Positions 1-8,750 of a stretch of DNA of 64,000 nt are shown in pieces (position 1 is the stretch's first letter; the number at the start of each line of letters is the position of its first letter). Both the position numbers and the translations under genes were made by a program. Origin of the DNA: Clostridium paridis (GTDB lineage: Bacteria; Bacillota; Clostridia; Clostridiales; Clostridiaceae); contig NZ_JAESWA010000017.1 of NCBI RefSeq assembly GCF_016765615.1, positions 62,001 through 126,000 of the forward strand, written 5' to 3'. The notes below the pieces were generated by a model. That model was not told the DNA's origin. It was given only the letters and a program-made list of their open reading frames with translations, and did no database searches.

Positions 1-1350
1 AAGAATAATTCTACAGGAATTGAATTTACTATGAGCGAGGAGTTAGTAAAGTTAAAAGAGAAACTACCCTACAGCTTAACTAACGCACAAAGTAAGGTTG
101 TAAGAGAAATTCTTTTAGATCAGAAGAAAAAGATTCCGATGAATAGATTAGTTCAAGGGGATGTAGGAAGTGGAAAAACCATTGTAGCATTAATTGCTAT
201 GTTTAACGTTTATAAAAATGGCTATCAAAGCGTGTTAATGGCTCCAACAGAGATTTTAGCTAATCAACATTTTGTAGAAGCACAAAAATTACTAGGTGAT
301 TTTAATGTAGATATTGAATTATTAACTGGAAGTACAACTAATAAAGAAAAGTTAAGAATAAAAGAAAAAATAAAAAGCAATGAACCATTAATTGTAGTAG
401 GAACACACGCTTTAATACAAGAAGATGTAGAGTTCGGAAATTTAGGTTTTATAGTAACTGATGAGCAACATAGATTTGGTGTAGAACAAAGAAGTAAGTT
501 AATTAATAAGGGTAAAGAAGTTGATTGCATGGTAATGAGTGCAACTCCGATACCAAGAACTCTAGCGTTATATCTTTATTCTGATTTAGAAGTATCAGTA
601 ATTGATGAGCTACCACCAGGAAGAAAAGAAATCAAAACCAGCTTTTATTCTATGGAAAAAAGAAATTTTGCATATAGACTTGCTAAAGAAGAAATTGATA
701 AAGGGCGCCAAGCATATATTGTTTGTCCTCTTATTGAAGAAGATGAGAAGGGAAATTTAAACTCTGTTGAAAAAGTCTATAATGAATTATCCCATGGAAT
801 ATTTAAAGAAACAGAAATAAGAATACTTCATGGCAAAATGCCTTCAAAAGAAAAAGATAGCATTATAAATGCTTTTAAAAATAATGAAGTTAAACTCTTG
901 ATTTCTACTACAGTAATAGAAGTTGGAGTGAATGTTCCAAATGCAACAATAATGATTATCGAAAACTCTGAAAGATTTGGATTAGCTCAATTACATCAGT
1001 TAAGAGGTAGAGTAGGAAGAGGAGAATTTGAGTCTCAATGTATACTAATAGGAAATGCAAAAAATCCTGTAACTAAAAGAAGAATGGAGATAATGGTTTC
1101 AAGTAATGATGGATTCTATATAGCAGAAGAAGATCTTAAAATTAGAGGTTCAGGTGAGATGTTTGGATATAGCCAAAGTGGAGAAACAGATTTGCTTCTT
1201 GCAGATATTATAGAAGATATTAGCATATTAAAATATGCAAATTATGAGGCTAAAAATGCTATTTTATGTAATGATATAGAATATAAGAATTTGTGTATGG
1301 AAATACTTAAAACCCTAAAAAATAGCAGTAAATATATATGTTTTAATTAA
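1..1350 (+). CDS. recG: ATP-dependent DNA helicase RecG, C-terminal part (5' end outside window)
   Basis: RecG remodels stalled replication forks and branched recombination intermediates. The frame is open from base 1, so the gene enters from the left. About 449 residues are present of a protein usually near 680; the N-terminal wedge domain and any start are missing. The SF2 helicase motifs are clear: Walker A GDVGSGKT at about nt 159-180, the DEQH box at about 458-472, SATPIPRTL, then TTVIEVGVNVPNA and QLRGRVGRG of the second RecA-like lobe. Residues before Walker A (NAQ) match the Q-motif region. It is followed after 66 nt by rsmD on the same strand, an order seen in clostridia and bacilli. 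The identification is firm; only the 5' part is unseen. Confidence 0.97.
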   Translation, partial: KNNSTGIEFTMSEELVKLKEKLPYSLTNAQSKVVREILLDQKKKIPMNRLVQGDVGSGKTIVALIAMFNVYKNGYQSVLMAPTEILANQHFVEAQKLLGDFNVDIELLTGSTTNKEKLRIKEKIKSNEPLIVVGTHALIQEDVEFGNLGFIVTDEQHRFGVEQRSKLINKGKEVDCMVMSATPIPRTLALYLYSDLEVSVIDELPPGRKEIKTSFYSMEKRNFAYRLAKEEIDKGRQAYIVCPLIEEDEKGNLNSVEKVYNELSHGIFKETEIRILHGKMPSKEKDSIINAFKNNEVKLLISTTVIEVGVNVPNATIMIIENSERFGLAQLHQLRGRVGRGEFESQCILIGNAKNPVTKRRMEIMVSSNDGFYIAEEDLKIRGSGEMFGYSQSGETDLLLADIIEDISILKYANYEAKNAILCNDIEYKNLCMEILKTLKNSSKYICFN

Positions 1351-1416
1351 ATTAAATTGTAGAAAATATATCAGTGTGTTAAAATGTTAAAGAAATAAAT
1401 AGGAGGAGGTTCTTAT

Positions 1417-1974
1417 ATGAGAATCATAGCAGGTAAGGCAAAAGGACGTAAATTACTTTCTCCAGCCACATATGAAACAAGACCTACTTTAGACCGTGTA
1501 AAAGAATCAATGTTTAGTATTATTCAAAATTATTTAATAGATGCTACAGTTGTAGATGTATTTGCAGGTACTGGTTCTCTTGGTTTAGAGGCAGCAAGTA
1601 GAGGCGCAAAGGAAGTATTTCTAGTTGATAAAAGTCCTGTTACATTTCCAATTCTAAAACAAAATATTGAAGCTTTAAAATTTGATGATTTTTGTCATGC
1701 TTTAAATAAAGATGCCTATGCAGCATTGAATTTTTTAGCCGATAAAAATAAGGTGTTTGATATTATTTTTATTGATCCACCTTATTTAAAGGATATGATC
1801 CCAAAAGCATTAGAAATTGTTAAGGAAAAAAATATGCTGCATGCAGAAGGAATCGTTGTAACTAAAATTGATACAAGCGAAGAAATCTGCGATGGATACA
1901 AAGATATTAAGCTAGTAGATACAAGGAAGTATGGTAATACTACTGTATGCTTATATAAGTACAAGGAGGACTAA
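1417..1974 (+). CDS. rsmD: 16S rRNA (guanine966-N2)-methyltransferase RsmD
   Basis: RsmD transfers a methyl group from SAM to N2 of G966 in 16S rRNA during 30S assembly. The 185-residue product is full length for the family. It shows the SAM-binding motif [17 protein letters not shown] at about residues 47-63 and the catalytic DPPY tetrad at about 120-123. The start is fixed by a purine-rich AGGAGGAGG upstream. coaD starts 1 nt after its stop codon, so the two are probably cotranscribed. Confidence 0.95.
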   Translation: MRIIAGKAKGRKLLSPATYETRPTLDRVKESMFSIIQNYLIDATVVDVFAGTGSLGLEAASRGAKEVFLVDKSPVTFPILKQNIEALKFDDFCHALNKDAYAALNFLADKNKVFDIIFIDPPYLKDMIPKALEIVKEKNMLHAEGIVVTKIDTSEEICDGYKDIKLVDTRKYGNTTVCLYKYKED

Positions 1975-1975
1975 T

Positions 1976-2458
1976 ATGAAAATAGGAGTATATCCTGGAA
2001 GCTTTGATCCTATTACAAATGGTCATTTAGATATTATCGAAAGAGGATCAAAGGTCTTTGATAAGCTTATAGTAGGAGTCTTAGTTAATGTAGATAAAAA
2101 AGGTTTATTTGACTATCCTGAAAGAGTTGAACTTATACAAAGGGTGACTGCAAAATATAAAAATGTTGAAGTAAGATGTTTTGAAGGCTTACTTATTGAT
2201 TTTATGAAAAAAGAAGAGGCTAGCGTAATTTTAAAAGGTCTAAGAGCTTTCTCGGATTTTGAATATGAATTTCAAATGGCGCTTATGAACAATAAGTTAG
2301 ATCCAGAGGTCGAGACTGTATTTATGATGACTTCAGCACAATACTCTTATTTAAGTTCTTCAGCAGTAAAACAGGTAGCTAAATTTGGCGGGCGTATTGA
2401 GGGATTAGTACCAGATGAGGTAATTGATGATGTATACTCAAAAATACTAAGTTTATAA
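1976..2458 (+). CDS. coaD: phosphopantetheine adenylyltransferase
   Basis: CoaD joins ATP and 4'-phosphopantetheine to give dephospho-CoA, the penultimate step of coenzyme A synthesis. The product has 160 residues, the normal length. It carries the nucleotidyltransferase signature [10 protein letters not shown] at residues 8-17, and the C-terminal part holds the SSS segment of the family. The reading frame stays open upstream to 1931 inside rsmD. I start at ATG 1976 because AAGGAGG lies at 1963-1969 and the sequence [12 protein letters not shown] matches the family N-terminus. Confidence 0.96.
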   Translation: MKIGVYPGSFDPITNGHLDIIERGSKVFDKLIVGVLVNVDKKGLFDYPERVELIQRVTAKYKNVEVRCFEGLLIDFMKKEEASVILKGLRAFSDFEYEFQMALMNNKLDPEVETVFMMTSAQYSYLSSSAVKQVAKFGGRIEGLVPDEVIDDVYSKILSL

Positions 2459-2469
2459 GAGGTGTTAAA

Positions 2470-3009
2470 ATGGAAAAAATGGATGTTAATATTATTGAAC
2501 TATTGGAATACTTACAAGATTTAGTTGAAAATTCTGCTAAGGTTCCAATAACAGGCAAAGTAGTTCTTGATAAAAAAGAAGTGATTGATGTAATTGAACA
2601 AATTGTTCATTATTTACCAGATCAATTTAAAAAAGCTCAGTGGGTTGTAAATGAGAGAGAAAGAATACTACAAGAAGCCAATGTAGAACTTGAAACAGCA
2701 AGAAAAGAAACTGCTGAATTAATGCGTAAGAACATAGAAAATCATGATTACGTAAAAGAAGCGAAGGTTAGATCTCAAGAAATAATTGCTCAAGCTCAAA
2801 GAGAAGCAAAATCTATTAGATTAGGTGCTAGAGATTATGCTGATGAAATTTTAAGTGATTTAGATAAGCAAGTTGAAATAAAAAAAGAGGCCCTTATGAA
2901 TGAACTAAAAGCCTCTGTAGAAACATTTGCACAAGGCCTTGATGGTACTTTGCAAAATATAGGTGGAACTATTAAAGAAAATATTAAAGAGCTTAGAAGT
3001 ATGAAATAG
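2470..3009 (+). CDS. coiled-coil protein of unknown function (often labelled ATPase in clostridia)
   Basis: This 179-residue protein has a short N-terminal globular part (about residues 1-60) and then a long charged heptad-like region (about 65-160) rich in Glu, Lys, Gln and Ala, which predicts an extended coiled coil. No Walker motif, membrane segment or signal peptide is visible, so the ATPase label some genomes carry is not supported here. The region around residues 95-130 (AKVRSQEIIAQAQREAKSI) resembles the stalk helices of V-ATPase subunit E or DivIVA-like proteins, which is a compositional likeness only. It follows coaD by 11 nt. Its last 17 nt overlap the 3' end of the convergent ylbJ. 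Confidence 0.8.
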   Translation: MEKMDVNIIELLEYLQDLVENSAKVPITGKVVLDKKEVIDVIEQIVHYLPDQFKKAQWVVNERERILQEANVELETARKETAELMRKNIENHDYVKEAKVRSQEIIAQAQREAKSIRLGARDYADEILSDLDKQVEIKKEALMNELKASVETFAQGLDGTLQNIGGTIKENIKELRSMK

Positions 3010-4033
3010 TTAAAAATACATAAGTAATAATAGTTGCAAAACTCCCTTGAAGTAATTTGTACATAAAATACTTTTTTAATTTGACTCCATGTTGACTACA
3101 AAAAGAACTAATTTGTGCTAAAACTGAAAAACCACAAAAAGATGTTAGAAAACTAATAATACATAACTTCATATTTATGGACAGGCTACTTGAAGAAATA
3201 ATTTTACATCCATTAGTTATTTCGATCATGCCTAGAACTGTTCCTTTCATTATTTCATATGGAACACCAAAAAGCGAAGCTATGCTATTTAATGAGAGAT
3301 TAAAAAAGTAGGAATTACTTACTATGGATATAATAACGGAAAATATTATAATGTATCCCGAAATATTTAAGGTGCTTATAATGGCATTTTCTAAGGAATT
3401 TTTAAAAATGGTTCCAAAATTAGCAGTTATGTTGATTTTGGAATCATTTTTTTTATAGCTAGAAATAGTTTTAGTTCTAGTAATAAATGCTATTAAAATC
3501 ATTGAAATATAATTTCCTAATATAAGTATGTATCCATAGGTTTTGTTTTGTAACATTACACTTCCTACTGAACCAATTAAAAATAATGGACCAGTATTTG
3601 ACGCTATAGATATTAATCTTACATATTCATCAAATTGAACATGTCCTTTTTCATATAGTTCAGATGAATATTTAGCACCAATAGGATTGCCACAAATAAT
3701 ACTTGCTATAATGGGAAAACTACAGTTTTTACTCAATTTAAAAGGAGTGCATAAAAATCTACCAAATAACTTACTGTATACTGAGATTCCACCATAAGCA
3801 ATAAGCAAATTACATAGAACCATAAAAGGAAGGACTGTAGGTAAAACAGCTTGTACAAATAATTCAGCACCTTTTAAAGATGCATCTATACATAGCTTGG
3901 GATTTAGTAAAAAATATATTATTAAAATAGACAATAATACAGTTGGCATTATTGTTATTTTTCCCTTTATTTGAATGATTAACGAAATCGTTAAGATGAT
4001 TATTAATCCATATAAAATATAAATACTATACAT
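2993..4033 (-). CDS. ylbJ: sporulation integral membrane protein YlbJ
   Basis: YlbJ is a polytopic membrane protein needed for proper spore cortex formation in Bacillus; its exact transport role is unclear. The 346 residues contain many hydrophobic segments. The conserved loop with CGNPIGAKYSSELYEKG, followed by SNTGPLFLIGSVG, is typical of the nucleoside-recognition/GATE fold. The start is supported by GGGGGTG upstream on the minus strand (about 4044-4050). It lies downstream of tmcAL on the same strand, separated by 87 nt that contain a 13-bp hairpin. Its 3' end overlaps the convergent coiled-coil gene by 17 nt. Confidence 0.92.
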   Translation of the reverse strand: MYSIYILYGLIIILTISLIIQIKGKITIMPTVLLSILIIYFLLNPKLCIDASLKGAELFVQAVLPTVLPFMVLCNLLIAYGGISVYSKLFGRFLCTPFKLSKNCSFPIIASIICGNPIGAKYSSELYEKGHVQFDEYVRLISIASNTGPLFLIGSVGSVMLQNKTYGYILILGNYISMILIAFITRTKTISSYKKNDSKINITANFGTIFKNSLENAIISTLNISGYIIIFSVIISIVSNSYFFNLSLNSIASLFGVPYEIMKGTVLGMIEITNGCKIISSSSLSINMKLCIISFLTSFCGFSVLAQISSFCSQHGVKLKKYFMYKLLQGSFATIITYVFLTISYF

Positions 4034-4075
4034 AAGAACACCCCCATATATAGTATTTATATTATGTTTAGTATC

Positions 4076-4108
4076 TAATTAGAATATTAAGTGGGAATAT
4101 TCTAATTA
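4076..4108 (-). repeat. 13-bp inverted repeat between tmcAL and ylbJ
   Basis: TAATTAGAATATT (4076-4088) and AATATTCTAATTA (4096-4108) are perfect inverted repeats around a 7-nt loop. No T-run follows on the minus strand, so it is not a classical terminator. It may be an operator or a processing hairpin upstream of ylbJ. The half site AATATTCTAA recurs in a palindrome next to the acpP promoter at 9778-9796. Confidence 0.55.
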
Positions 4109-4120
4109 ACCTTTATTATT

Positions 4121-5353
4121 TTATATTTCATTCATTTTAATTAGTGGTGACTGCTTAAACTCGTTATCCATTTTTATATTTTTGCAAATTAAACTATAAG
4201 CTTTTGATGCTTGAATATCTATTGTGTAGATATCACTAAAAGGTTTTTTAGGTTTATTTATTAATTCAATTGAACTCTCTTTTTTAATTCGTTTAATTAT
4301 TTCAGCACCTTTTTGATTTAACCCTAGAATTCTTACCTTATCAGGCTGTTTTTTTCTCAGTTCCGTTAGAGGATACTTCTCAAGGCCGATAAAAAATTGG
4401 GCTAAAATTCTGCTTATTCTAGTATAAGTATATCTTTTGCTTTTGCAGTTCAATATTAATTCATTTAAGTTATTTGAATTCTGAAGTTCATTTATTATTT
4501 TATTATCTAGTCCCTCAGAGGCATCTGGAATTAAGCTTAAGGATTTTGGATCAGTCAATATTTTATATTTAACATATGAAAAGATCTTTTCTTCAAAGGC
4601 GAAATCATAATTTTCTAATGAAAGTTTACTTAAAATATTATATGATTCCATTGGAAGATGAGCTTTTAAATCATCAACAACGTTATTTGCCTTAAGGTAA
4701 TTTCTTATTGATGAAGCAGAGGAAAAATCCTTATTTAATTCCTTATCATTATATAATGCACCTTCCCTTTTAAAAGTGTAAGGTATTATATTGCTTTTAA
4801 GTCTAAGTATTGCTTTTAAATATTCTATACCAAGTATATTGTTTGATGAATTTAGTTGTTTCTTTAAATAGTCTTCATCATAAGATAAATTTAAACTTTG
4901 CATAATTTCTAGTATTGCTTTACTCCTTGAAACTGCAACAGGATATCCTTCATTTAAAAATTTCTTTATAGTTTCTTTAAATTCGTTACTTTCGTTTGAT
5001 AGTATAGAAGATATTTGGATTAGTAAATTAATATCTCCACATTCACTTCCAAAAGCAATTGAATCTATTACATTAAGTGAGTTTAGTATAGAAACTGCGC
5101 CAGATGCAAAAAATTCTGCTGAAGATACAGCATAAACTGTTGGAAGTTCTAATATAAGATCTATACCATTATCCAATGCCATTTGGGCTCTAGACCATTT
5201 ATCAATTATGGCTGGCGCACCTCTTTGAACAAAATGGCCGCTCATTAAACAAACTACAGCATCACAATTTGTCAATTTTTTTGTTTTTTCTAAATGCAAT
5301 TTATGCCCTAAATGAAAGGGATTATATTCAGTTATAATTCCAGCAATTTTCAT
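4121..5353 (-). CDS. tmcAL: tRNA(Met) cytidine acetate ligase TmcAL
   Basis: TmcAL (formerly YlbM) activates acetate with ATP and acetylates the wobble cytidine C34 of elongator tRNA-Met. The 410-residue product has the nucleotidyltransferase HxGH motif as HLGH at residues 14-17. The family segments SGHFVQRGAPAIIDKW and LELPTVYAVSSAEFFA follow. AGAGGTG lies just upstream of its ATG on the minus strand. It is divergent from pta and precedes ylbJ. The neighbourhood with ylbJ and coaD matches the B. subtilis ylb region. Confidence 0.94.
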   Translation of the reverse strand: MKIAGIITEYNPFHLGHKLHLEKTKKLTNCDAVVCLMSGHFVQRGAPAIIDKWSRAQMALDNGIDLILELPTVYAVSSAEFFASGAVSILNSLNVIDSIAFGSECGDINLLIQISSILSNESNEFKETIKKFLNEGYPVAVSRSKAILEIMQSLNLSYDEDYLKKQLNSSNNILGIEYLKAILRLKSNIIPYTFKREGALYNDKELNKDFSSASSIRNYLKANNVVDDLKAHLPMESYNILSKLSLENYDFAFEEKIFSYVKYKILTDPKSLSLIPDASEGLDNKIINELQNSNNLNELILNCKSKRYTYTRISRILAQFFIGLEKYPLTELRKKQPDKVRILGLNQKGAEIIKRIKKESSIELINKPKKPFSDIYTIDIQASKAYSLICKNIKMDNEFKQSPLIKMNEI

Positions 5354-5375
5354 AATTTCACCTCTTACAATAGGT

Positions 5376-5405
5376 ATTATACATTATAATTCTATAAAAT
5401 ATCAA
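5376..5405 (-). promoter_or_regulatory. predicted sigma-A promoter of tmcAL
   Basis: On the minus strand TTGATA (5400-5405) and TATAAT (5376-5381) are 18 nt apart. Transcription would start a few bases before the tmcAL ribosome site, giving a very short leader. Confidence 0.55.
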
Positions 5406-5487
5406 AATCATATTAAATTGTTAGAAAATTAATATTATTTATAATAATTAAATTATAATAATCTAGGCATTTTTTATCTTTAAAATA

Positions 5488-5517
5488 TTGAAATGCTTAT
5501 ATGAATAGGAGTATATT
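5488..5517 (+). promoter_or_regulatory. predicted sigma-A promoter of pta-ackA
   Basis: TTGAAA (5488-5493) is followed after 18 nt by TATATT (5512-5517), about 40 nt before the pta start. The spacing is acceptable and the -10 is fair. The region upstream is very AT-rich (5380-5470), and other promoter arrangements are possible. Confidence 0.45.
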
Positions 5518-5558
5518 ATAAGGTGTAGTATATCTACGCTTTGAAAGGAGAAATGAAC

Positions 5559-6560
5559 ATGGAACTTATGAAAAAAATATGGGAGATGGCAAAAACAGAT
5601 AGAAAAAGAATTGTCCTTCCAGAAGGAGACGAGGAAAGAACAGTCGTAGCAGCTCAAAAAATAAAAGAACTTGGGCTCGCTGATGTAATCCTTGTTGGTA
5701 ACGTTAGTAAAATAAAGGAGAAAGCTGAAAGTATAGGAGTAAATTTAGATGGAATATCTATTGAAGATCCTGAGACTTCAGCAAAACTTCATGATTACAT
5801 TAATGCATTCTATGAAATAAGAAAAAATAAAGGAATGACATTAGAAAAAGCTGAAAAAATAGTTAGAGATCCACTTTATTTCGGAACTATGATGGTAAAA
5901 ATGGACGATGCAGATGGAATGGTTTCAGGAGCTGTTCACACTACAGGCGATCTATTAAGACCAGGTCTTCAAATAATAAAAAATGCACCTGGAGTATCAG
6001 TAGTATCAAGTTTCTTTATAATGATGGTACCAGGATCTAAGTATGGAGAGAGTGGTATGCTTTTATTCTCTGACTGTGCAGTAAATCCTAATCCAAATGC
6101 TGACCAATTAGCAGCAATAGCTATTGCTACAGCAGATACAGCTAAAAAATTATGTAATATAGATCCAAAGGTTGCAATGCTTTCATTCTCAACTATGGGT
6201 TCAGCTGACCATGAACTTGTTGATAAGGTAAGAACTGCGACTGCTAAAGCTAAAGAATTAAGACCAGATTTATTAATTGATGGAGAAATGCAATTAGATG
6301 CTGCTATTGTAAGAAAAGTTGCTGATCAAAAGGCACCAAGCAGTCCAGTAGCTGGTAATGCTAATGTACTAGTATTCCCGGATTTACAAGCTGGAAATAT
6401 TGGTTATAAATTAGTTCAAAGATTTGCTAATGCAGAAGCTATAGGCCCTATATGCCAAGGTTTTGCTAAACCTATCAACGACTTATCAAGAGGTTGTAGC
6501 TCAGATGATATAGTGAATGTTGTAGCGCTTACTGCTGTTCAAGCAATAACAAATAAATAA
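5559..6560 (+). CDS. pta: phosphate acetyltransferase
   Basis: Pta converts acetyl-CoA and phosphate to acetyl phosphate, the first step of acetate formation in fermenting clostridia. The 333 residues cover the whole PTA_PTB domain, including [18 protein letters not shown], the CAVNPNP segment and the C-terminal [10 protein letters not shown]. The frame opens at TTG 5541 and there is an ATG at 5553. I choose ATG 5559 because AAAGGAG at 5544-5550 then has an 8-nt spacer. ackA follows 22 nt after the stop, the usual operon partner. Confidence 0.96.
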   Translation: MELMKKIWEMAKTDRKRIVLPEGDEERTVVAAQKIKELGLADVILVGNVSKIKEKAESIGVNLDGISIEDPETSAKLHDYINAFYEIRKNKGMTLEKAEKIVRDPLYFGTMMVKMDDADGMVSGAVHTTGDLLRPGLQIIKNAPGVSVVSSFFIMMVPGSKYGESGMLLFSDCAVNPNPNADQLAAIAIATADTAKKLCNIDPKVAMLSFSTMGSADHELVDKVRTATAKAKELRPDLLIDGEMQLDAAIVRKVADQKAPSSPVAGNANVLVFPDLQAGNIGYKLVQRFANAEAIGPICQGFAKPINDLSRGCSSDDIVNVVALTAVQAITNK

Positions 6561-6582
6561 TTGCACAAGGAGAGATTGTACT

Positions 6583-7773
6583 ATGAATATATTAGTAATT
6601 AACTGTGGAAGTTCATCTTTAAAATATCAATTAATAGATATGAAAACTGAGGATTCATTAGCAACTGGATTAGTTGAGAGAATCGGAATTGAAGGTTCAA
6701 TACTAACTCAAAAAGCTAATGGTGAAAAATATGTTGTTGAATCACCAATGAAAGATCATACGGATGCTATTAAGCTTGTTTTAGATGCTTTAGTAAATGA
6801 TGTTCATGGCGTTATTAAATCAATGGACGAAATCCAAGCAGTTGGACATAGAGTTGTTCATGGTGGAGAAAAATATGCTAAATCTGTTTTAATTACTGAC
6901 CAAGTAATGAAAGATTTAGAAGATTGTGCTAAGCTAGCACCACTTCATAACCCACCAAATATAATTGGAATTAATGCTTGTAAAGCACTTATGCCAAATA
7001 CACCTATGGTTGTTGTTTTTGATACAGCTTTCCATCAAACTATGCCAGAAAAAGCGTATTTATATGCAATTCCATATGAATTATATGAAGAAAAACATAT
7101 TAGAAAATACGGATTCCATGGAACTTCACATAGATATGTATCATTAAAAGCTGCAGAAGCTTTAGGAAAAGATATTAAAGATCTTAAAATCATAACTTGT
7201 CATTTAGGTAATGGTGCATCTGTTGCCGCTGTTAAAAACGGTGAATCAGTTGATACTTCTATGGGATTCACACCATTAGAAGGATTAGTAATGGGTACTA
7301 GAACTGGAAATATAGATGCAGCAGTAATTACATACTTAATTAAAGAAGCAGGGTATACTGCAGAACAAGTAGATGAAATTTTAAATAAAAAGTCAGGTAT
7401 ACTTGGAGTTTCAGGCGTAAGCTCAGACTTTAGAGATGTAGAAGATGCTGCATGGAACAGAAATGAGCATAGATCTATCTTAGCTCTTGATATGTTTGCA
7501 TACAGAGTTAAACAATATATTGGTTCTTATGCTGCTATAATGGGTGGTGTAGACGTTATAGTATTTACAGCTGGAGTAGGTGAAAACTCACCAGAAATGA
7601 GAGAGAGCATTTTAGAAGGTTTAGATTTCTTAGGTGTTCAATTTGATGCGTCAGCAAATAAGGTTAGAGGTAAATTAACTGAGATTACAAAACCTGAATC
7701 TAAGGTTAAAGCTTTCTTAATTCCTACTAATGAAGAGCTTATGATTGCAAAGGATACTTTAGCATTTCTTTAA
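6583..7773 (+). CDS. ackA: acetate kinase
   Basis: AckA converts acetyl phosphate and ADP to acetate and ATP, so with pta it makes ATP by substrate-level phosphorylation. The 396 residues are the normal length. N-terminal signature [12 protein letters not shown], the HLGNGAS loop, [15 protein letters not shown] and the catalytic arginine region HNPPN are all present. Ribosome site AAGGAGA lies 9 nt before ATG. A strong sigma-A promoter for the next gene begins 18 nt after the stop; I see no clear terminator in between. Confidence 0.97.
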   Translation: MNILVINCGSSSLKYQLIDMKTEDSLATGLVERIGIEGSILTQKANGEKYVVESPMKDHTDAIKLVLDALVNDVHGVIKSMDEIQAVGHRVVHGGEKYAKSVLITDQVMKDLEDCAKLAPLHNPPNIIGINACKALMPNTPMVVVFDTAFHQTMPEKAYLYAIPYELYEEKHIRKYGFHGTSHRYVSLKAAEALGKDIKDLKIITCHLGNGASVAAVKNGESVDTSMGFTPLEGLVMGTRTGNIDAAVITYLIKEAGYTAEQVDEILNKKSGILGVSGVSSDFRDVEDAAWNRNEHRSILALDMFAYRVKQYIGSYAAIMGGVDVIVFTAGVGENSPEMRESILEGLDFLGVQFDASANKVRGKLTEITKPESKVKAFLIPTNEELMIAKDTLAFL

Positions 7774-7791
7774 AATATTTGCCAAGTACCC

Positions 7792-7820
7792 TTGACTTTT
7801 AATCATCTCCTCTATATAAT
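7792..7820 (+). promoter_or_regulatory. strong sigma-A promoter of yceD-rpmF
   Basis: TTGACT (7792-7797) and a perfect TATAAT (7815-7820) are 17 nt apart. The transcript would begin near 7827, leaving a leader of about 110 nt before yceD. Confidence 0.8.
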
Positions 7821-7849
7821 AAATTGTGGTTATGGACTAATTTCTAACT

Positions 7850-7936
7850 AAGGAGAGTGAAAAGAAGCTTTGACTCAAGCTATGTAAAACATAATGCACC
7901 TTATGGGTGTGAGGAAGAAATTCCAGAGTCTTATTT
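7850..7936 (+). promoter_or_regulatory. structured 5' leader of yceD-rpmF (possible small cloverleaf)
   Basis: The only good Shine-Dalgarno sequence is AAGGAG at 7850-7855, more than 80 nt before the yceD ATG. The RNA between can fold into AAAG/CTTT (7861-7871) and then a stem GACTC (7872-7876) with GAGTC (7926-7930). That stem encloses three hairpins: TATGT/ACATA at 7881-7893, GCACC/GGTGT at 7896-7910 and GGAA-GAAA-TTCC at 7913-7924 with a GNRA tetraloop. Folding would leave about 11 unpaired nt between the ribosome site and ATG 7937. The pairs were found by eye. A GTG-started frame of 27 codons (7857-7940) also runs through the leader. Confidence 0.5.
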
Positions 7937-8434
7937 ATGATTATTAATCTTTTAGATTTATCAAGTAAAAATGATAAGGTTAAGAATATTAGCTTTGAAT
8001 TTACTCATGAACCATTTAATTTTGAAGGGGAGATATTTACTCCTTTAGAATCCATTAAGGTTAGTGGATTAGTTAAGGCATATGGAGATATATTAGAGCT
8101 TACTCTAGAGGTTAATACAGTTCTAGAAGCTTCATGTTCCAGGTGTTTAGAAAACTTTTCATTCCCAATAGATTTAACTATTGAAGAGAAGTTTACAAAT
8201 AAATCTACTATAGAAGATGAAGGCATAACCTTCATTGAAGGTGATAACTTAGATATCACCGAAGTAGTTATAAATGATATTATATCAACCTTGCCTATTA
8301 AGAGACTTTGCAGTGAGAGTTGTAAAGGGCTTTGTTTAAATTGTGGAACCAATCTTAATAAGAGCACATGTAATTGTGAAACTTATGAAGTTGATTACAG
8401 ATTAGAAGCCTTAAAGAACTTTTTCACAGAATAA
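7937..8434 (+). CDS. yceD: YceD/DUF177 family protein (23S rRNA accumulation, linked to L32)
   Basis: DUF177 proteins are encoded just before rpmF in many bacteria and are implicated in 23S rRNA or L32 metabolism. The 165-residue protein has the central CSRCLENF motif and a C-terminal cysteine cluster CSESCKGLCLNCG, which probably binds zinc. It starts MIINLLDLSS, like other family members. No ribosome site lies at normal distance from this ATG; initiation probably depends on the structured leader or on coupling. rpmF follows after 12 nt. Confidence 0.88.
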   Translation: MIINLLDLSSKNDKVKNISFEFTHEPFNFEGEIFTPLESIKVSGLVKAYGDILELTLEVNTVLEASCSRCLENFSFPIDLTIEEKFTNKSTIEDEGITFIEGDNLDITEVVINDIISTLPIKRLCSESCKGLCLNCGTNLNKSTCNCETYEVDYRLEALKNFFTE

Positions 8435-8446
8435 GGAGGTGTAGCA

Positions 8447-8629
8447 ATGGGAAATCCAGCTAGAAAAACTTACAGAGCTAAAAGAGATTCAAGAAGAGCA
8501 CAAACTTTCAAACTAAGCTTACCTGGCATAGTTGAATGTCCACAATGTCATGAAATGAAACTTGCTCATAGAGTATGTAAAAAATGCGGATATTACAAAG
8601 GTAAAGAAGTTGTAGCTTCTGAAAATTAA
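8447..8629 (+). CDS. rpmF: 50S ribosomal protein L32
   Basis: L32 is a small zinc-ribbon protein of the large ribosomal subunit. The 60 residues include a basic N-terminus and two cysteine pairs, CPQC and CKKC, so this is the zinc-binding (C+) form. Ribosome site AAGGAGGTG is at a good distance. It shares its promoter with yceD and ends at a clear intrinsic terminator. Confidence 0.97.
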   Translation: MGNPARKTYRAKRDSRRAQTFKLSLPGIVECPQCHEMKLAHRVCKKCGYYKGKEVVASEN

Positions 8630-8656
8630 AGAAAGTCTTATGACTTTCTTTTCTTT
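8630..8656 (+). terminator. intrinsic terminator of yceD-rpmF
   Basis: AGAAAGTC (8630-8637), loop TTAT and GACTTTCT (8642-8649) form an 8-bp stem followed by TTTCTTT. Confidence 0.85.
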
Positions 8657-8668
8657 ATAGTGAATTTT

Positions 8669-8721
8669 AATAAATTGCATTTATACAGCCTTGTCTTTTA
8701 AATTATTAAATGCAATTTATT
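8669..8721 (+). repeat. 15-bp perfect inverted repeat upstream of plsX
   Basis: AATAAATTGCATTTA (8669-8683) is exactly inverted at 8707-8721 with a 23-nt gap. The second arm lies directly against a TATAAT (8723-8728) that could be the plsX -10. It may be an operator of a dimeric regulator or a leader hairpin. I do not recognise it as the FapR consensus. Confidence 0.6.
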
Positions 8722-8750
8722 TTATAATTCTTAAAAATGGGGTGTGGTTT

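Noticed and set aside
6965-7147. Open frame of 60 codons on the plus strand inside ackA.
   Set aside because: It is in another frame of a well-supported gene, has no ribosome site and matches nothing recognisable.
7872-7930. tRNA gene suggested by the cloverleaf-like fold.
   Set aside because: At 59 nt it is too short, lacks the GTTC-type T loop and a 7-bp acceptor stem, and lies between a ribosome site and a start codon.
7827-7936. T-box or known riboswitch in the yceD leader.
   Set aside because: No T-box sequence, specifier loop, or recognisable glycine, SAM, TPP or c-di-GMP core; downstream genes do not fit those ligands.
8691-8750. Upstream extension of plsX to 8691.
   Set aside because: No ribosome site, and it would put the 15-bp inverted repeat inside the coding region; ATG 8751 matches the family start.
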